From Caulobacter soli (GTDB taxonomy: Bacteria > Pseudomonadota > Alphaproteobacteria > Caulobacterales > Caulobacteraceae): a DNA stretch of 64,000 nucleotides. Position numbers and translations under genes: made by a program. The stretch is from positions 1,922,001 through 1,986,000 of the forward strand of contig NZ_CP049199.1 of NCBI RefSeq assembly GCF_011045195.1, given 5' to 3'. Below, piece after piece: positions 16,560 through 24,190 of the stretch (the stretch's first letter is position 1; every line of letters starts with the position of its first letter). The notes under the pieces were generated by a model that was not told where the DNA came from, did no database searches, and worked only from the letters and a program-made list of their open reading frames with translations.

Positions 16560-17510
16560 ATGCACAGACGCAGCCTTATCGCCGTCCTGACCGCCGCCGC
16601 CCTGCTGGCCGGGTGCGGAGCCTCCGCGGGCAAGGATGACCAGACCGTCCTCAAGGTCGGCAGCCAGAGGGGGAGCACCAAGGCGATCCTGATCGCCTCG
16701 GGGGCTCTCGAGGGCACCCCCTATAAGATCGAATGGAGCGAGTTCGCCGCCGCCCAGCCGCTGCTCGAGGCGGTCAGCGCCCAGGCGGTGGACCTGGGCG
16801 AAGCCGGCGACGCGCCGTTCCTGTTCGCCTATGCCGGCGGCGCGAAGATCAAGGCGGTGCAGGCCGGCAAGAGCGGTGGATCTTCCACAGCACTGCTGGT
16901 GCGCAAGGGCTCGCCGATCCACGGCCTGGCCGATCTGCGCGGCAAGAAGATCGCCACCGGGCGCGGTTCGATCGGCCACTTCCTGCTGCTGAAGCTGCTG
17001 GAGGAGGCGCGCCTGAAGCCGACCGACGTCCAGATCGTGTTCCTGAGCCCCGGCGACGCCAAGGCGGCCTTCACCAGCGGCGCGATCGACGCGTGGGTGA
17101 CCTGGGGATCGTACGTCGCCCTGGCCCGACTGCACGACGACGCCACGGTCCTGGCCGACGGCGACGGGCGGCTCAGCGGCTACGGCTTCGAGGCGGCCAG
17201 CGAGGCGGCGATCGCCGGCAAGCGGCCGCAGGTCGAGGATTTCCTGCGCCGGCTGGCCAAGGCCCGGCGCTGGGCGGGCGAGCACCCCGAGGCGTTCGCG
17301 GCGGCCCTGTCGAAGGAGACGGGCCTGCAGCCCGACGTGGCGCTCTACACCGTCCAGCACTACCGTATCGCGCCGGCCGAAATCGACGACAAGGCCGTGG
17401 CCGAGGCGACGGCCGTGCTCGACCGGTTCCGGACCGCGGGGGCCGTGACCTCGAGCCGTGACCCGGCCGGCGCCTTTGACCGGTCATTCAATGCCGCGGT
17501 CGCCCCATGA
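16560..17510 (+). CDS. SsuA-like substrate-binding lipoprotein (no cognate permease nearby)
   Basis: A 316-residue periplasmic binding protein of the sulfonate/nitrate/taurine family. It has a lipobox LLAGC near residue 18, then LKVGSQRGSTKAILIASGAL and a helical domain with DLRGKKIATGRGS. It should capture the ligand delivered by the receptor upstream. No permease or ATPase is present in the operon, so it must share components encoded elsewhere, or serve as a carrier for periplasmic chemistry. A GAGGAAG ribosome site precedes the ATG. Its end overlaps the next gene by 4 bp (ATGA). Confidence 0.85.
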   Translation: MHRRSLIAVLTAAALLAGCGASAGKDDQTVLKVGSQRGSTKAILIASGALEGTPYKIEWSEFAAAQPLLEAVSAQAVDLGEAGDAPFLFAYAGGAKIKAVQAGKSGGSSTALLVRKGSPIHGLADLRGKKIATGRGSIGHFLLLKLLEEARLKPTDVQIVFLSPGDAKAAFTSGAIDAWVTWGSYVALARLHDDATVLADGDGRLSGYGFEAASEAAIAGKRPQVEDFLRRLAKARRWAGEHPEAFAAALSKETGLQPDVALYTVQHYRIAPAEIDDKAVAEATAVLDRFRTAGAVTSSRDPAGAFDRSFNAAVAP

Positions 17511-19087
17511 GCCAGGGGCCGACGCTAGCGCTCTCCACCGACGTGCTGGTGATCGGCGGCGGCTTGGCCGGAGCCTGGGCCGCCATCGCCGCCGCGCGCG
17601 ACGGAGCCGACGTCGTCCTGGCCGACAAGGGGCGCTGCGGGACCAGCGGGGTCACCGCCACGGCCGGTCCTGGCCATTGGTGGATTCCGCCGGAAGGGCG
17701 CGAGAGCGCGGTGACCGACCGATTGAAGCGCTCGCTGGGCCTGGGCGATCCGGACTGGATGCGGCGGATCCTCGACCTGACCTGGACCAGCTTGCCGACC
17801 TTGGCGGACTATTATGACTTCTCGCGCGACGATCGGGGCGAGGTCTTCTATCGCGGCCTGCGCGGGCCCGAATACATGCGGGCGATGCGGGCCATGGCGG
17901 TGGACGCCGGCGTGCGCATCCTCGACCATCATCCGGCCCTGGAGCTGCTGCGCCATGGCGACGGATCGATCGCCGGCGCTTCGGGCGTCGCGTTGCGCGG
18001 CGAGCGGCCGTGGACGATCCGGGCCGGGGCGGTGGTGCTGGCCACCGGCGGCTGCGCCTTCGCCTCGCGCCTGCTGGGCTCGGCCACCAACACCGGCGAC
18101 GGCCTGCTGATGGGTGTCGAGGCCGGGGCCGACCTGTCGGGCATGGAGTTCACCAACTACTACACCGCCGCCCTGGCCGGCACGAATATGGCCCGCTCGA
18201 TGGCCTACAGTTTCGCGCGGTGGTTCGACGCCGACGACCGCGAGCTGGACATCCCGCCAGGACCGGACGTCACGCCGCACCTGGCCAAGGCCCTGATGGC
18301 CGGTCCGCTCTATTGCCGCCTGGACCGAGTGCCCGAGGACATCCGGGCCGTCATGCCCCAGGTGCAGCCCAACTTCGTTTTGCCGTTCGACCGCCGGGGG
18401 ATCGACGCCTATCGCGATCGCTTCGAGGTCACCCTGCACGCCGAGGGCACGGTGCGTGGCATCGGCGGCCTACGGGTGGTCGACGAGGCCTGCCAGACCC
18501 AGGTCCCGGGTCTGTTCGCCGCCGGTGATGCCGCCAGTCGCGAGCGGGTCACCGGGGCGATCTCGGGCGGCGGGGCGGTCAACTCGTCCTGGGCGCTGTC
18601 GTCGGGCCAGTGGGCCGGGGCGGGCGCCGCACGGCTGGCGTTGGGGCAGGGGACCCGCGCCGAGGACCTGGCCGTGGCGACGGGTCGCGCGGGTCTGCGA
18701 CCCGACCAGGCGGAGCGCGCCGTCGACCTGGGCGCGGCCGTCCAGACCGTGCGCGACGAACTCAACGCCTATGACCGCAACATCTTCCGACGTGGCCCGG
18801 TCCTGGCCGAGTCCCTCGTGCGGCTGGACGAGGTCTGGAGCGAGCTGTCCGCTCACGCGCGTGGCGAGGGCAGGGCTTCCCTGCGAACCCGCGAAGCCGC
18901 CGCCCTGGTCGCCGCCGGGCGCTGGAGCAAGGCCGCCGCCCTGGCGCGGCGCGAGAGCCGGGGGATGCACCGTCGCGAGGACGCGCCCGGTCTGGATCCC
19001 CGCTTTGCATCGCGTCAGCGCGTAGGCGGGCTGCAGCGTGTGTGGACCGCCTTCGAGCCTGTCGCCGTCCAGGCGGAGGTCGCCTGA
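17507..19087 (+). CDS. FAD-dependent oxidoreductase, AprA/SdhA-like
   Basis: A 526-residue flavoprotein of the succinate dehydrogenase/fumarate reductase/APS reductase alpha superfamily. The dinucleotide motif VLVIGGGLAGAWAAI opens the chain. ATGGCAF and GLFAAGDAASRERVTGAISG mark the central and C-terminal FAD contacts, and a helical capping region follows from about 400. It has no signal peptide. It overlaps the binding-protein gene by 4 bp and the two-cluster ferredoxin gene by 1 bp, so it probably pairs with that ferredoxin as an AprAB-like complex. The reaction is unknown; sulfur chemistry is inferred from context. Confidence 0.82.
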   Translation: MSQGPTLALSTDVLVIGGGLAGAWAAIAAARDGADVVLADKGRCGTSGVTATAGPGHWWIPPEGRESAVTDRLKRSLGLGDPDWMRRILDLTWTSLPTLADYYDFSRDDRGEVFYRGLRGPEYMRAMRAMAVDAGVRILDHHPALELLRHGDGSIAGASGVALRGERPWTIRAGAVVLATGGCAFASRLLGSATNTGDGLLMGVEAGADLSGMEFTNYYTAALAGTNMARSMAYSFARWFDADDRELDIPPGPDVTPHLAKALMAGPLYCRLDRVPEDIRAVMPQVQPNFVLPFDRRGIDAYRDRFEVTLHAEGTVRGIGGLRVVDEACQTQVPGLFAAGDAASRERVTGAISGGGAVNSSWALSSGQWAGAGAARLALGQGTRAEDLAVATGRAGLRPDQAERAVDLGAAVQTVRDELNAYDRNIFRRGPVLAESLVRLDEVWSELSAHARGEGRASLRTREAAALVAAGRWSKAAALARRESRGMHRREDAPGLDPRFASRQRVGGLQRVWTAFEPVAVQAEVA

Positions 19088-19485
19088 TGATCGAGGTCGT
19101 CATCGACGAGCTGTGCAGCGGCTGCGGCGACTGCGTGGACGCCTGTCCCAGCGACGTGCTGGCGGTGGGGCCGAACGGCAAGGCGACGATCGCCCGCCAG
19201 GCCGACTGCCAGACCTGCCTGCTGTGCGAACTCTATTGTCCGACCGACGCCCTGTTCGTCTGGCCCGATTGCGACAAATCCGTCGGGATCACCGCCGATC
19301 AGGCCCTGGCCTCGGGCCAGTTGGGCGCCTTCCGCCGCGACTCCGGCTGGGGCGAGCACGCCGGGACCTTCACCAACCAGCATTGGCGCATGGGCTCGAT
19401 CTTCGAGCGCGCCCGGCTGGCCGCCATTGAACGTAGCCAAGCCCCCAAAGCCCCAACTTCTCAAGCCAAGGAGACGACATCATGA
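19087..19485 (+). CDS. Two-cluster [4Fe-4S] ferredoxin, AprB-like
   Basis: A 132-residue iron-sulfur protein with two complete cluster motifs: Cys10, 13, 16, 20 followed by Pro, and Cys41, 44, 47, 51 followed by Pro. A C-terminal extension of about 60 residues resembles the tail that wraps the catalytic subunit in AprB. It probably passes electrons to or from the flavoprotein encoded just upstream. The ATG at 19087 overlaps that gene's stop (TGATG). A longer in-frame upstream start would overlap the flavoprotein needlessly. It ends 4 bp inside the redoxin gene. Confidence 0.88.
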   Translation: MIEVVIDELCSGCGDCVDACPSDVLAVGPNGKATIARQADCQTCLLCELYCPTDALFVWPDCDKSVGITADQALASGQLGAFRRDSGWGEHAGTFTNQHWRMGSIFERARLAAIERSQAPKAPTSQAKETTS

Positions 19486-20156
19486 GCCAAGAAAGCCTCG
19501 CGACGCTGCTGGGCGAACTGCACGCCGAACGCGTCCGCACCTGGGATCCGGCCGCCCTGCAGGTCAATATCGACCAGCGCGCGACCCTGGTCGAGCAGGC
19601 CGATCCCGCCAAGTGGGTCAAGGCCGGCGACAAGGTCGAGCCCTTCACCCTGCTGGACGTCGAGGGCGGCGAACTGACCCTGAAGAGCCTGACCGCCAAG
19701 GGACCGGCGGTGCTGGTGTTCTTCCGCTTCGCCGGCTGTCCGGCCTGCAACATCGCCCTGCCGTACTATGAGCGAGCCTTGCAGCCGACGCTGAAGGCGC
19801 TGGGCGTGCCGCTGGTGGCCGTCAGTCCGCAGGTTCCCGAACGCCTGGGCGAGATCCGCACGCGCCACGATCTCAGCTTCAAGGTGGCGTCCGACAAGGA
19901 CAACGCCTTGGGGCGGCGGTTCGGGATTCTATACACCGCCGACGAGGCCAGCCAGGCCGCCCAGCGCGCCAAGGGCGGCTTCATCGGCGAGACCACGGGG
20001 ACCGGAACCTGGGAACTGCCGCAGCCCGCCGTGGTGCTGATCGGCCGCGACCAGGTGGTGAAGTTCGCCGACGTCAGCCCCGACTGGCTGGCCCGGACGG
20101 AAGCCGAGCCGGTGATCGCCGCCGTCAGGGCTCTGGCGGCCGTTCCCGTAAACTGA
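19482..20156 (+). CDS. AhpC/TSA-family redoxin with CPAC motif
   Basis: A 224-residue thioredoxin-fold protein. An N-terminal helical extension of about 50 residues is followed by the peroxiredoxin-like domain, with redox motif Cys86-Pro-Ala-Cys89 in FRFAGCPACN. It lacks a signal peptide and should be cytoplasmic. It could reduce peroxide or a disulfide/thiosulfonate intermediate. The ATGA overlap with the ferredoxin gene ties it to the flavoprotein-ferredoxin pair. A hairpin follows the stop. It closes the operon that begins at the TonB receptor. Confidence 0.85.
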   Translation: MSQESLATLLGELHAERVRTWDPAALQVNIDQRATLVEQADPAKWVKAGDKVEPFTLLDVEGGELTLKSLTAKGPAVLVFFRFAGCPACNIALPYYERALQPTLKALGVPLVAVSPQVPERLGEIRTRHDLSFKVASDKDNALGRRFGILYTADEASQAAQRAKGGFIGETTGTGTWELPQPAVVLIGRDQVVKFADVSPDWLARTEAEPVIAAVRALAAVPVN

Positions 20157-20180
20157 CCGGTATCGGATGCGCGCCTGAAG

Positions 20181-20213
20181 CGCCGCCCGGGATCGACGCG
20201 ATCTCGGGCGGCG
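20181..20213. terminator. Bidirectional hairpin between convergent genes
   Basis: A 14-bp stem (CGCCGCCCGGGATC against GATCTCGGGCGGCG, one G-U pair) with a 5-nt loop lies between the redoxin and SDR genes, which converge. There is no T-tract, so it may act as a factor-dependent or weak terminator. Confidence 0.5.
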
Positions 20214-20278
20214 TTCGCGCGTCCCAGCGGCGTCCGGGCGCGGGCAGGGCCTGCCGCCGTCCGAGGAAGAGTGTTCGA

Positions 20279-21037
20279 CTAGTAGCCGATGACCTTGGGC
20301 GTCCCGCCGCCCGCCGCCAAGGTTTCGCCGTTGATCGCGCCGCTGAGGGGCGAGGCGAGAATGGCGACCAGCCAGGCGATCTCCGAGGCGTCCACGATGC
20401 GGCCGATGGTGTTGGAGGCGGCGATCCGGGCCTCGGCCTCCAGCGTGGTCTTCTCCGTACGCGTGCCGCCGGGGTGGATGACATTGGCGGTGACGCCGTG
20501 CGGGCCCAGCTCATCGGCCAGGTTCTTGGTCAGGGACGAGACCGCGCCGTTGCGGATCGAGGCGACGTAGTGGCCCGTGCCGCGCGCCGCGAGCCCGCCG
20601 ATGTTGATAATCCGGCCCCAGCTGGCCTTCACCAAGTGAGGCGCGACGGCCTGGGCCGTGCGCAGATAGCCGGCGACCTTGACGTTGACGTCGTCCAGCA
20701 GGGCCGCCGTTGTGGCCTGGGCGATCGTGGCGGCGGGCGCGGCCCCGCCGGGCGTGGCGGCGTTGTTGACCAGGATGTCGACGCCGCCCAGCTCGCGCAC
20801 GGCGGCTTCGACCAAAGCCTTGACCGAAGCGTCGTCGCCGGTGTCGACCGTGAGCGGCGCGATACGCCGGCCGGTGGCCTGGGCCAGCTCCCGGGCCGTG
20901 GCGGTCAGGGGGGCGAGGTTTCGCGCGGCGATCACCACGTCGACGCCTTCCCGGGCGAGCGCCAGGGCGATCGCCTTGCCGATGCCCCGGCTGGCGCCGG
21001 TGACGAGGGCGCGTTTGCCGGTCAGTTGCAGGTCCAT
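20279..21037 (-). CDS. SDR-family oxidoreductase with a degenerate active site
   Basis: A 252-residue Rossmann-fold protein of the short-chain dehydrogenase family. NAD(P) motif TGASRGIG (13-20) and LVNNAA (89-94) are intact. The catalytic residues are not: the serine position in INIGG is Gly148, and alignment through AVSSLTK puts Ala159 and Asn163 at the Tyr and Lys positions; Tyr157 is two residues out of register. It may be an atypical SDR subgroup or bind a cofactor without classical catalysis. The ATG at 21037 has GGAG upstream; a longer frame from 21472 is shadow sequence. Confidence 0.85.
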   Translation of the reverse strand: MDLQLTGKRALVTGASRGIGKAIALALAREGVDVVIAARNLAPLTATARELAQATGRRIAPLTVDTGDDASVKALVEAAVRELGGVDILVNNAATPGGAAPAATIAQATTAALLDDVNVKVAGYLRTAQAVAPHLVKASWGRIINIGGLAARGTGHYVASIRNGAVSSLTKNLADELGPHGVTANVIHPGGTRTEKTTLEAEARIAASNTIGRIVDASEIAWLVAILASPLSGAINGETLAAGGGTPKVIGY

Positions 21038-21074
21038 GGCGAAATCTCCGTTCGGGAAACTGGGGCGAAGGAAA

Positions 21075-21106
21075 GAGGCGGCCCCCCTCATGCAAGGGAC
21101 CGCCTC
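21075..21106 (-). terminator. Hairpin downstream of the TonB receptor
   Basis: On the minus strand GAGGCGG pairs with CCGCCTC, enclosing an inner CCCT/AGGG pairing, followed by TTTCCTT. It lies 53 bp beyond the receptor stop and before the SDR start. It is a good candidate intrinsic terminator for the amine oxidase-RidA-receptor operon. Confidence 0.65.
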
Positions 21107-21159
21107 GGCGCCGACCTGGGAAAGGGGAGCCAACCCGGCCGACGCGTCTGAAGCCTCGG

Positions 21160-23616
21160 CTAGAAGCTGTAGGTCAGCCGGGCGTAGTAGTAGCCGCCGT
21201 TGATCCCGAAGGCGGAGAAGCTGGGATAGAGCGCCACCCCCGGATTGCCGGCGGCGATCGAGGCGGCCGTGCCGGCGGCGTTCAGCTTGTCGGGATAGAC
21301 GTCGAACAGGTTGTTGGCGCCCCAGGCCGCGCGCAGGGACGGCGTGACCTTGTAGGCGAACTCCAGGTCGGTGATCAGGCTGGTCTTGATCTCGTCCTTG
21401 AAGAAACTTCCGTTGACGTTGGTGTAGCTCCAGGCCGGACCGTAGACGGTGTTGACCAGGTTCACCGTCCACTTGCCGCTGGAATAGAGGCTGGTCAGGT
21501 TGACCTTGTAGCGCGGCGCGGCGTGCTCGAGGTTGGCGATGGCGGTTTTGTCGAACAGCACCGAGCCGCCCAGGCCCGCCGGCGGCGCGGCGATGCGGGT
21601 GACGTCGGTCTTGTTGATGTTGGCGCCCAGCGTCCAGTCGATCTTGCCGTGCTCGCCCAGGTCGGTCCAGGTCGAGGCCAGGAACTCGATCCCGCGCGTG
21701 CGGGTGTCCAGGCCGTTGGTGAACAGGTTGATGCCGGTGGTGCCGACGCTGGGATCCAGGATGTTGCCGTTGGCGATGATGGCGTTGTTGATCGCCGCGT
21801 TGGCCACCGTGCCGCTGATCTTGCCGTAGAGCGCGCCGCTGCCGACGATCCGGTTGTCGATCTTGATCTGGTAGGCGTCCAGCGTCAGCGTCACGCGATA
21901 GATCGGTTCGGCGACGAGGCCGATGCTGAGGTTCTTGGACTTCTCCGGATCAAGCCCGTCCAGGCCCAGCAGGCGGGCGCCGGCCGAGTTGGGCGGAAGC
22001 TGCACGAAGGCGGTGGTGGGCGAGACGTTGGTGGCTGAATAGTTCAGCTCGGCCAGGGTCGGGGCGCGGAAGCCGGTGCTGGCCGTGCCGCGCAGGGCGA
22101 AGGCCGGCGTGAAGTCGTAGCGACCGGTCAGCTTGACGATGTCGGTCGATCCGAAGTCGCTGAAGTGCTCGTGACGGCCGGCCAGGTCCAGCTTCAGGTT
22201 GTCAACGGGCGAAGCGGCCAGGTCGATGTAGGCGGCCCAGCTGTCGCGGTCGTGCTTGCCCGCGTCGGTCAGCGCGAAGCCCGGATACGACTGCGAGCCG
22301 GACTTGTAGCGCGAGGCGGCGTCGCCGGCCTTGATCTCGTAGGTCTCGTCACGCTGCTCCAGGCCGAACGCCACGTTCAGCGGCGTGGCCCAGCCGACGG
22401 CGAATTCGCGGCTCAGATCCAGGTTGTTGGTCCACTGGGTCGAGATGAAGTCGCCGGCGTGGAACTGGGTCGGCGTGGCGCCGGTGTCGGCGAAGAGTTG
22501 CAGGTTGGCCGAGTTGCGCACTCGCACCTCGTGGTCGTCCTTGCCGTAGGTCGACGACAGGTCGAAGTTCCAGCCGCCCAGGGCCTGGCCTTTGACGCCG
22601 CCGGTCACGGCGTAGTCCTTCTCCAGGGTCTCCAGGCGCGGGCTGAAGCCGCCCGGATAGACGCTGGGAAGCCGGTTGGGCAGGCGATAGTTCTCGTAGG
22701 CGGTCGCCTTCTTCCGGCCGTAGGTGCCGAAGCTGTAGATCTCGACGTTTTCGCTGGGCTTGAGGCCCGCCGAGAACGACCCGACGTTCAGCTGGACGCG
22801 GGCGTCGCCGGCGATTTGGTTCACATAGGGATAGTCCTGGATAATCGTCGGCCAGGTCGGGTTGGCGGCGACGACCGAGCCGCTGATGATCCGCGCGTCG
22901 GGCGCGCCCCGGAAGCTGAAGTCGTGGAAACGGTTTTCGAAGGTCAGGTTGATGAAGCTGTTGTCGCTGGGCGCGAAGCCGACATTGGCCGACAGGCTGG
23001 AGGTCTCGCCGTCGCGCTCGTAATAGGCGCCGCCCGTGCCGGACAGCTCGCCGCCGTGGTCGTCGCTCTTGAGGATGATGTTGATGACCCCGGCGATGGC
23101 GTCGGTGCCGTATTGGGCGGCCGCGCCGTCAGTCAGCACCTCGATGCGCGAGATGCCCGCCACCGGGATGAAGTTGAGGTCGGCCGCCGCCGAGCCCTGA
23201 TAGGCGCCGGCCAGCACCGCCAGGTTGGCCGTGGTGTGCCGCCGCTTGCCGTTGACCAGCACCAGGGTCTGGTTGGCGCTGGTGCCGCGCAGCCGGGCCG
23301 ACAGGGTCAGGTTGGCCGCGTCGCCGCCGAAGGCCTGGGCCGTGAAGGACGGGGCCAGGTTGCTGAGCGCCAGGCGCAGGTCCGACTGGCCGGTGCGGGT
23401 CAGGGCCCCGCTGTCGACCACCTGGACAGGGGCGGCGCTGTCGACGGCGCGCACGCCGGTCTGGCGCGTGCCGGTGACGATCACCGCGTCGATCGTGGTG
23501 GCGTCGGCGGCGGGCTCGCCCGGTTCGGCGGCGAAGGCGGGCGCGGCGTACAGCGCCGCGCCGAGAGCAAGCGTCAAGGCGAGCGTCGAGGCGCTCCCGT
23601 ACTGGGTGGTCTTCAT
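21160..23616 (-). CDS. TonB-dependent outer-membrane receptor
   Basis: An 818-residue receptor with a signal peptide ending near APAFA, a TonB box region DAVIVTG, a plug with VNGKRRHT and YGTDAIAGVINIILKS, and a beta-barrel ending in RLTYSF. GGGGGATAAG precedes the ATG. It lies 73 bp downstream of an exported RidA gene and a Tat-exported amine oxidase gene on the same strand. It therefore probably imports the amine-containing ligand those enzymes process. Several N-rich segments lack specific ligand clues. Confidence 0.88.
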   Translation of the reverse strand: MKTTQYGSASTLALTLALGAALYAAPAFAAEPGEPAADATTIDAVIVTGTRQTGVRAVDSAAPVQVVDSGALTRTGQSDLRLALSNLAPSFTAQAFGGDAANLTLSARLRGTSANQTLVLVNGKRRHTTANLAVLAGAYQGSAAADLNFIPVAGISRIEVLTDGAAAQYGTDAIAGVINIILKSDDHGGELSGTGGAYYERDGETSSLSANVGFAPSDNSFINLTFENRFHDFSFRGAPDARIISGSVVAANPTWPTIIQDYPYVNQIAGDARVQLNVGSFSAGLKPSENVEIYSFGTYGRKKATAYENYRLPNRLPSVYPGGFSPRLETLEKDYAVTGGVKGQALGGWNFDLSSTYGKDDHEVRVRNSANLQLFADTGATPTQFHAGDFISTQWTNNLDLSREFAVGWATPLNVAFGLEQRDETYEIKAGDAASRYKSGSQSYPGFALTDAGKHDRDSWAAYIDLAASPVDNLKLDLAGRHEHFSDFGSTDIVKLTGRYDFTPAFALRGTASTGFRAPTLAELNYSATNVSPTTAFVQLPPNSAGARLLGLDGLDPEKSKNLSIGLVAEPIYRVTLTLDAYQIKIDNRIVGSGALYGKISGTVANAAINNAIIANGNILDPSVGTTGINLFTNGLDTRTRGIEFLASTWTDLGEHGKIDWTLGANINKTDVTRIAAPPAGLGGSVLFDKTAIANLEHAAPRYKVNLTSLYSSGKWTVNLVNTVYGPAWSYTNVNGSFFKDEIKTSLITDLEFAYKVTPSLRAAWGANNLFDVYPDKLNAAGTAASIAAGNPGVALYPSFSAFGINGGYYYARLTYSF

Positions 23617-23689
23617 CTTATCCCCCGAGGATTGTCTTGTTGGTTTGAGACGCGCGATCGGCCATGGGAGCGGCCCCGTCGCGCACGGA

Positions 23690-24178
23690 TCAGTGGGCGC
23701 GCGCGGCGATGACCTCGATCTCGACCAGGGCGCCGGGGGCGACCAGGCCGGCGACCTTGACGGTGCTGCGGGCAGGCTTGTTGGGCTGATCGCTCGTGCC
23801 GAAGCGCTGCGACCAGGCGGCGTTGAGGCCGGTGAAGTCGATCTCGCCGCCCTTGGCCGGATCGCCGACCAGAAAGACCGTGGCCTTGACCACGTCCGCC
23901 AGGCTCAGGTTCTCGGCCTTCAGGGTCGCTTCCAGCTTGTCCAGCACCGAGCGGGTCTGGGTTTCGGTCGTGCCGGGCGCGGCCTTGTCGGCGATGGTCG
24001 GCAGGGCGCCGCTGAGGAACACCAGGGTCGAGCCGGGCGGCGCGGTGACGGCCGGCGAGATGGCGATGGGGCTGGCCGAGGGCGCGCGCTTGATCTCGGC
24101 GGCGTTGGCGGCGGCGTGGCCGCCCAGGAGGCCGAGGCTGGAAACCAGGGCGGCGGCGAGCGTGGTGCGGCGGGTCAT
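23690..24178 (-). CDS. Exported RidA/YjgF-family protein
   Basis: A 162-residue RidA-fold protein with an N-terminal signal peptide (hydrophobic core LAAALVSSLGLLGG, cleavage near ANAA). The family arginine that binds carboxylate or imine is in KPARSTVKV. RidA proteins hydrolyse reactive enamine/imine intermediates to ketones and ammonia. The gene starts 12 bp after the amine oxidase gene, whose chemistry yields imines, so a shared periplasmic pathway is likely. GGAG precedes the ATG. Confidence 0.85.
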   Translation of the reverse strand: MTRRTTLAAALVSSLGLLGGHAAANAAEIKRAPSASPIAISPAVTAPPGSTLVFLSGALPTIADKAAPGTTETQTRSVLDKLEATLKAENLSLADVVKATVFLVGDPAKGGEIDFTGLNAAWSQRFGTSDQPNKPARSTVKVAGLVAPGALVEIEVIAARAH

Positions 24179-24190
24179 TCGAATCTCCGA

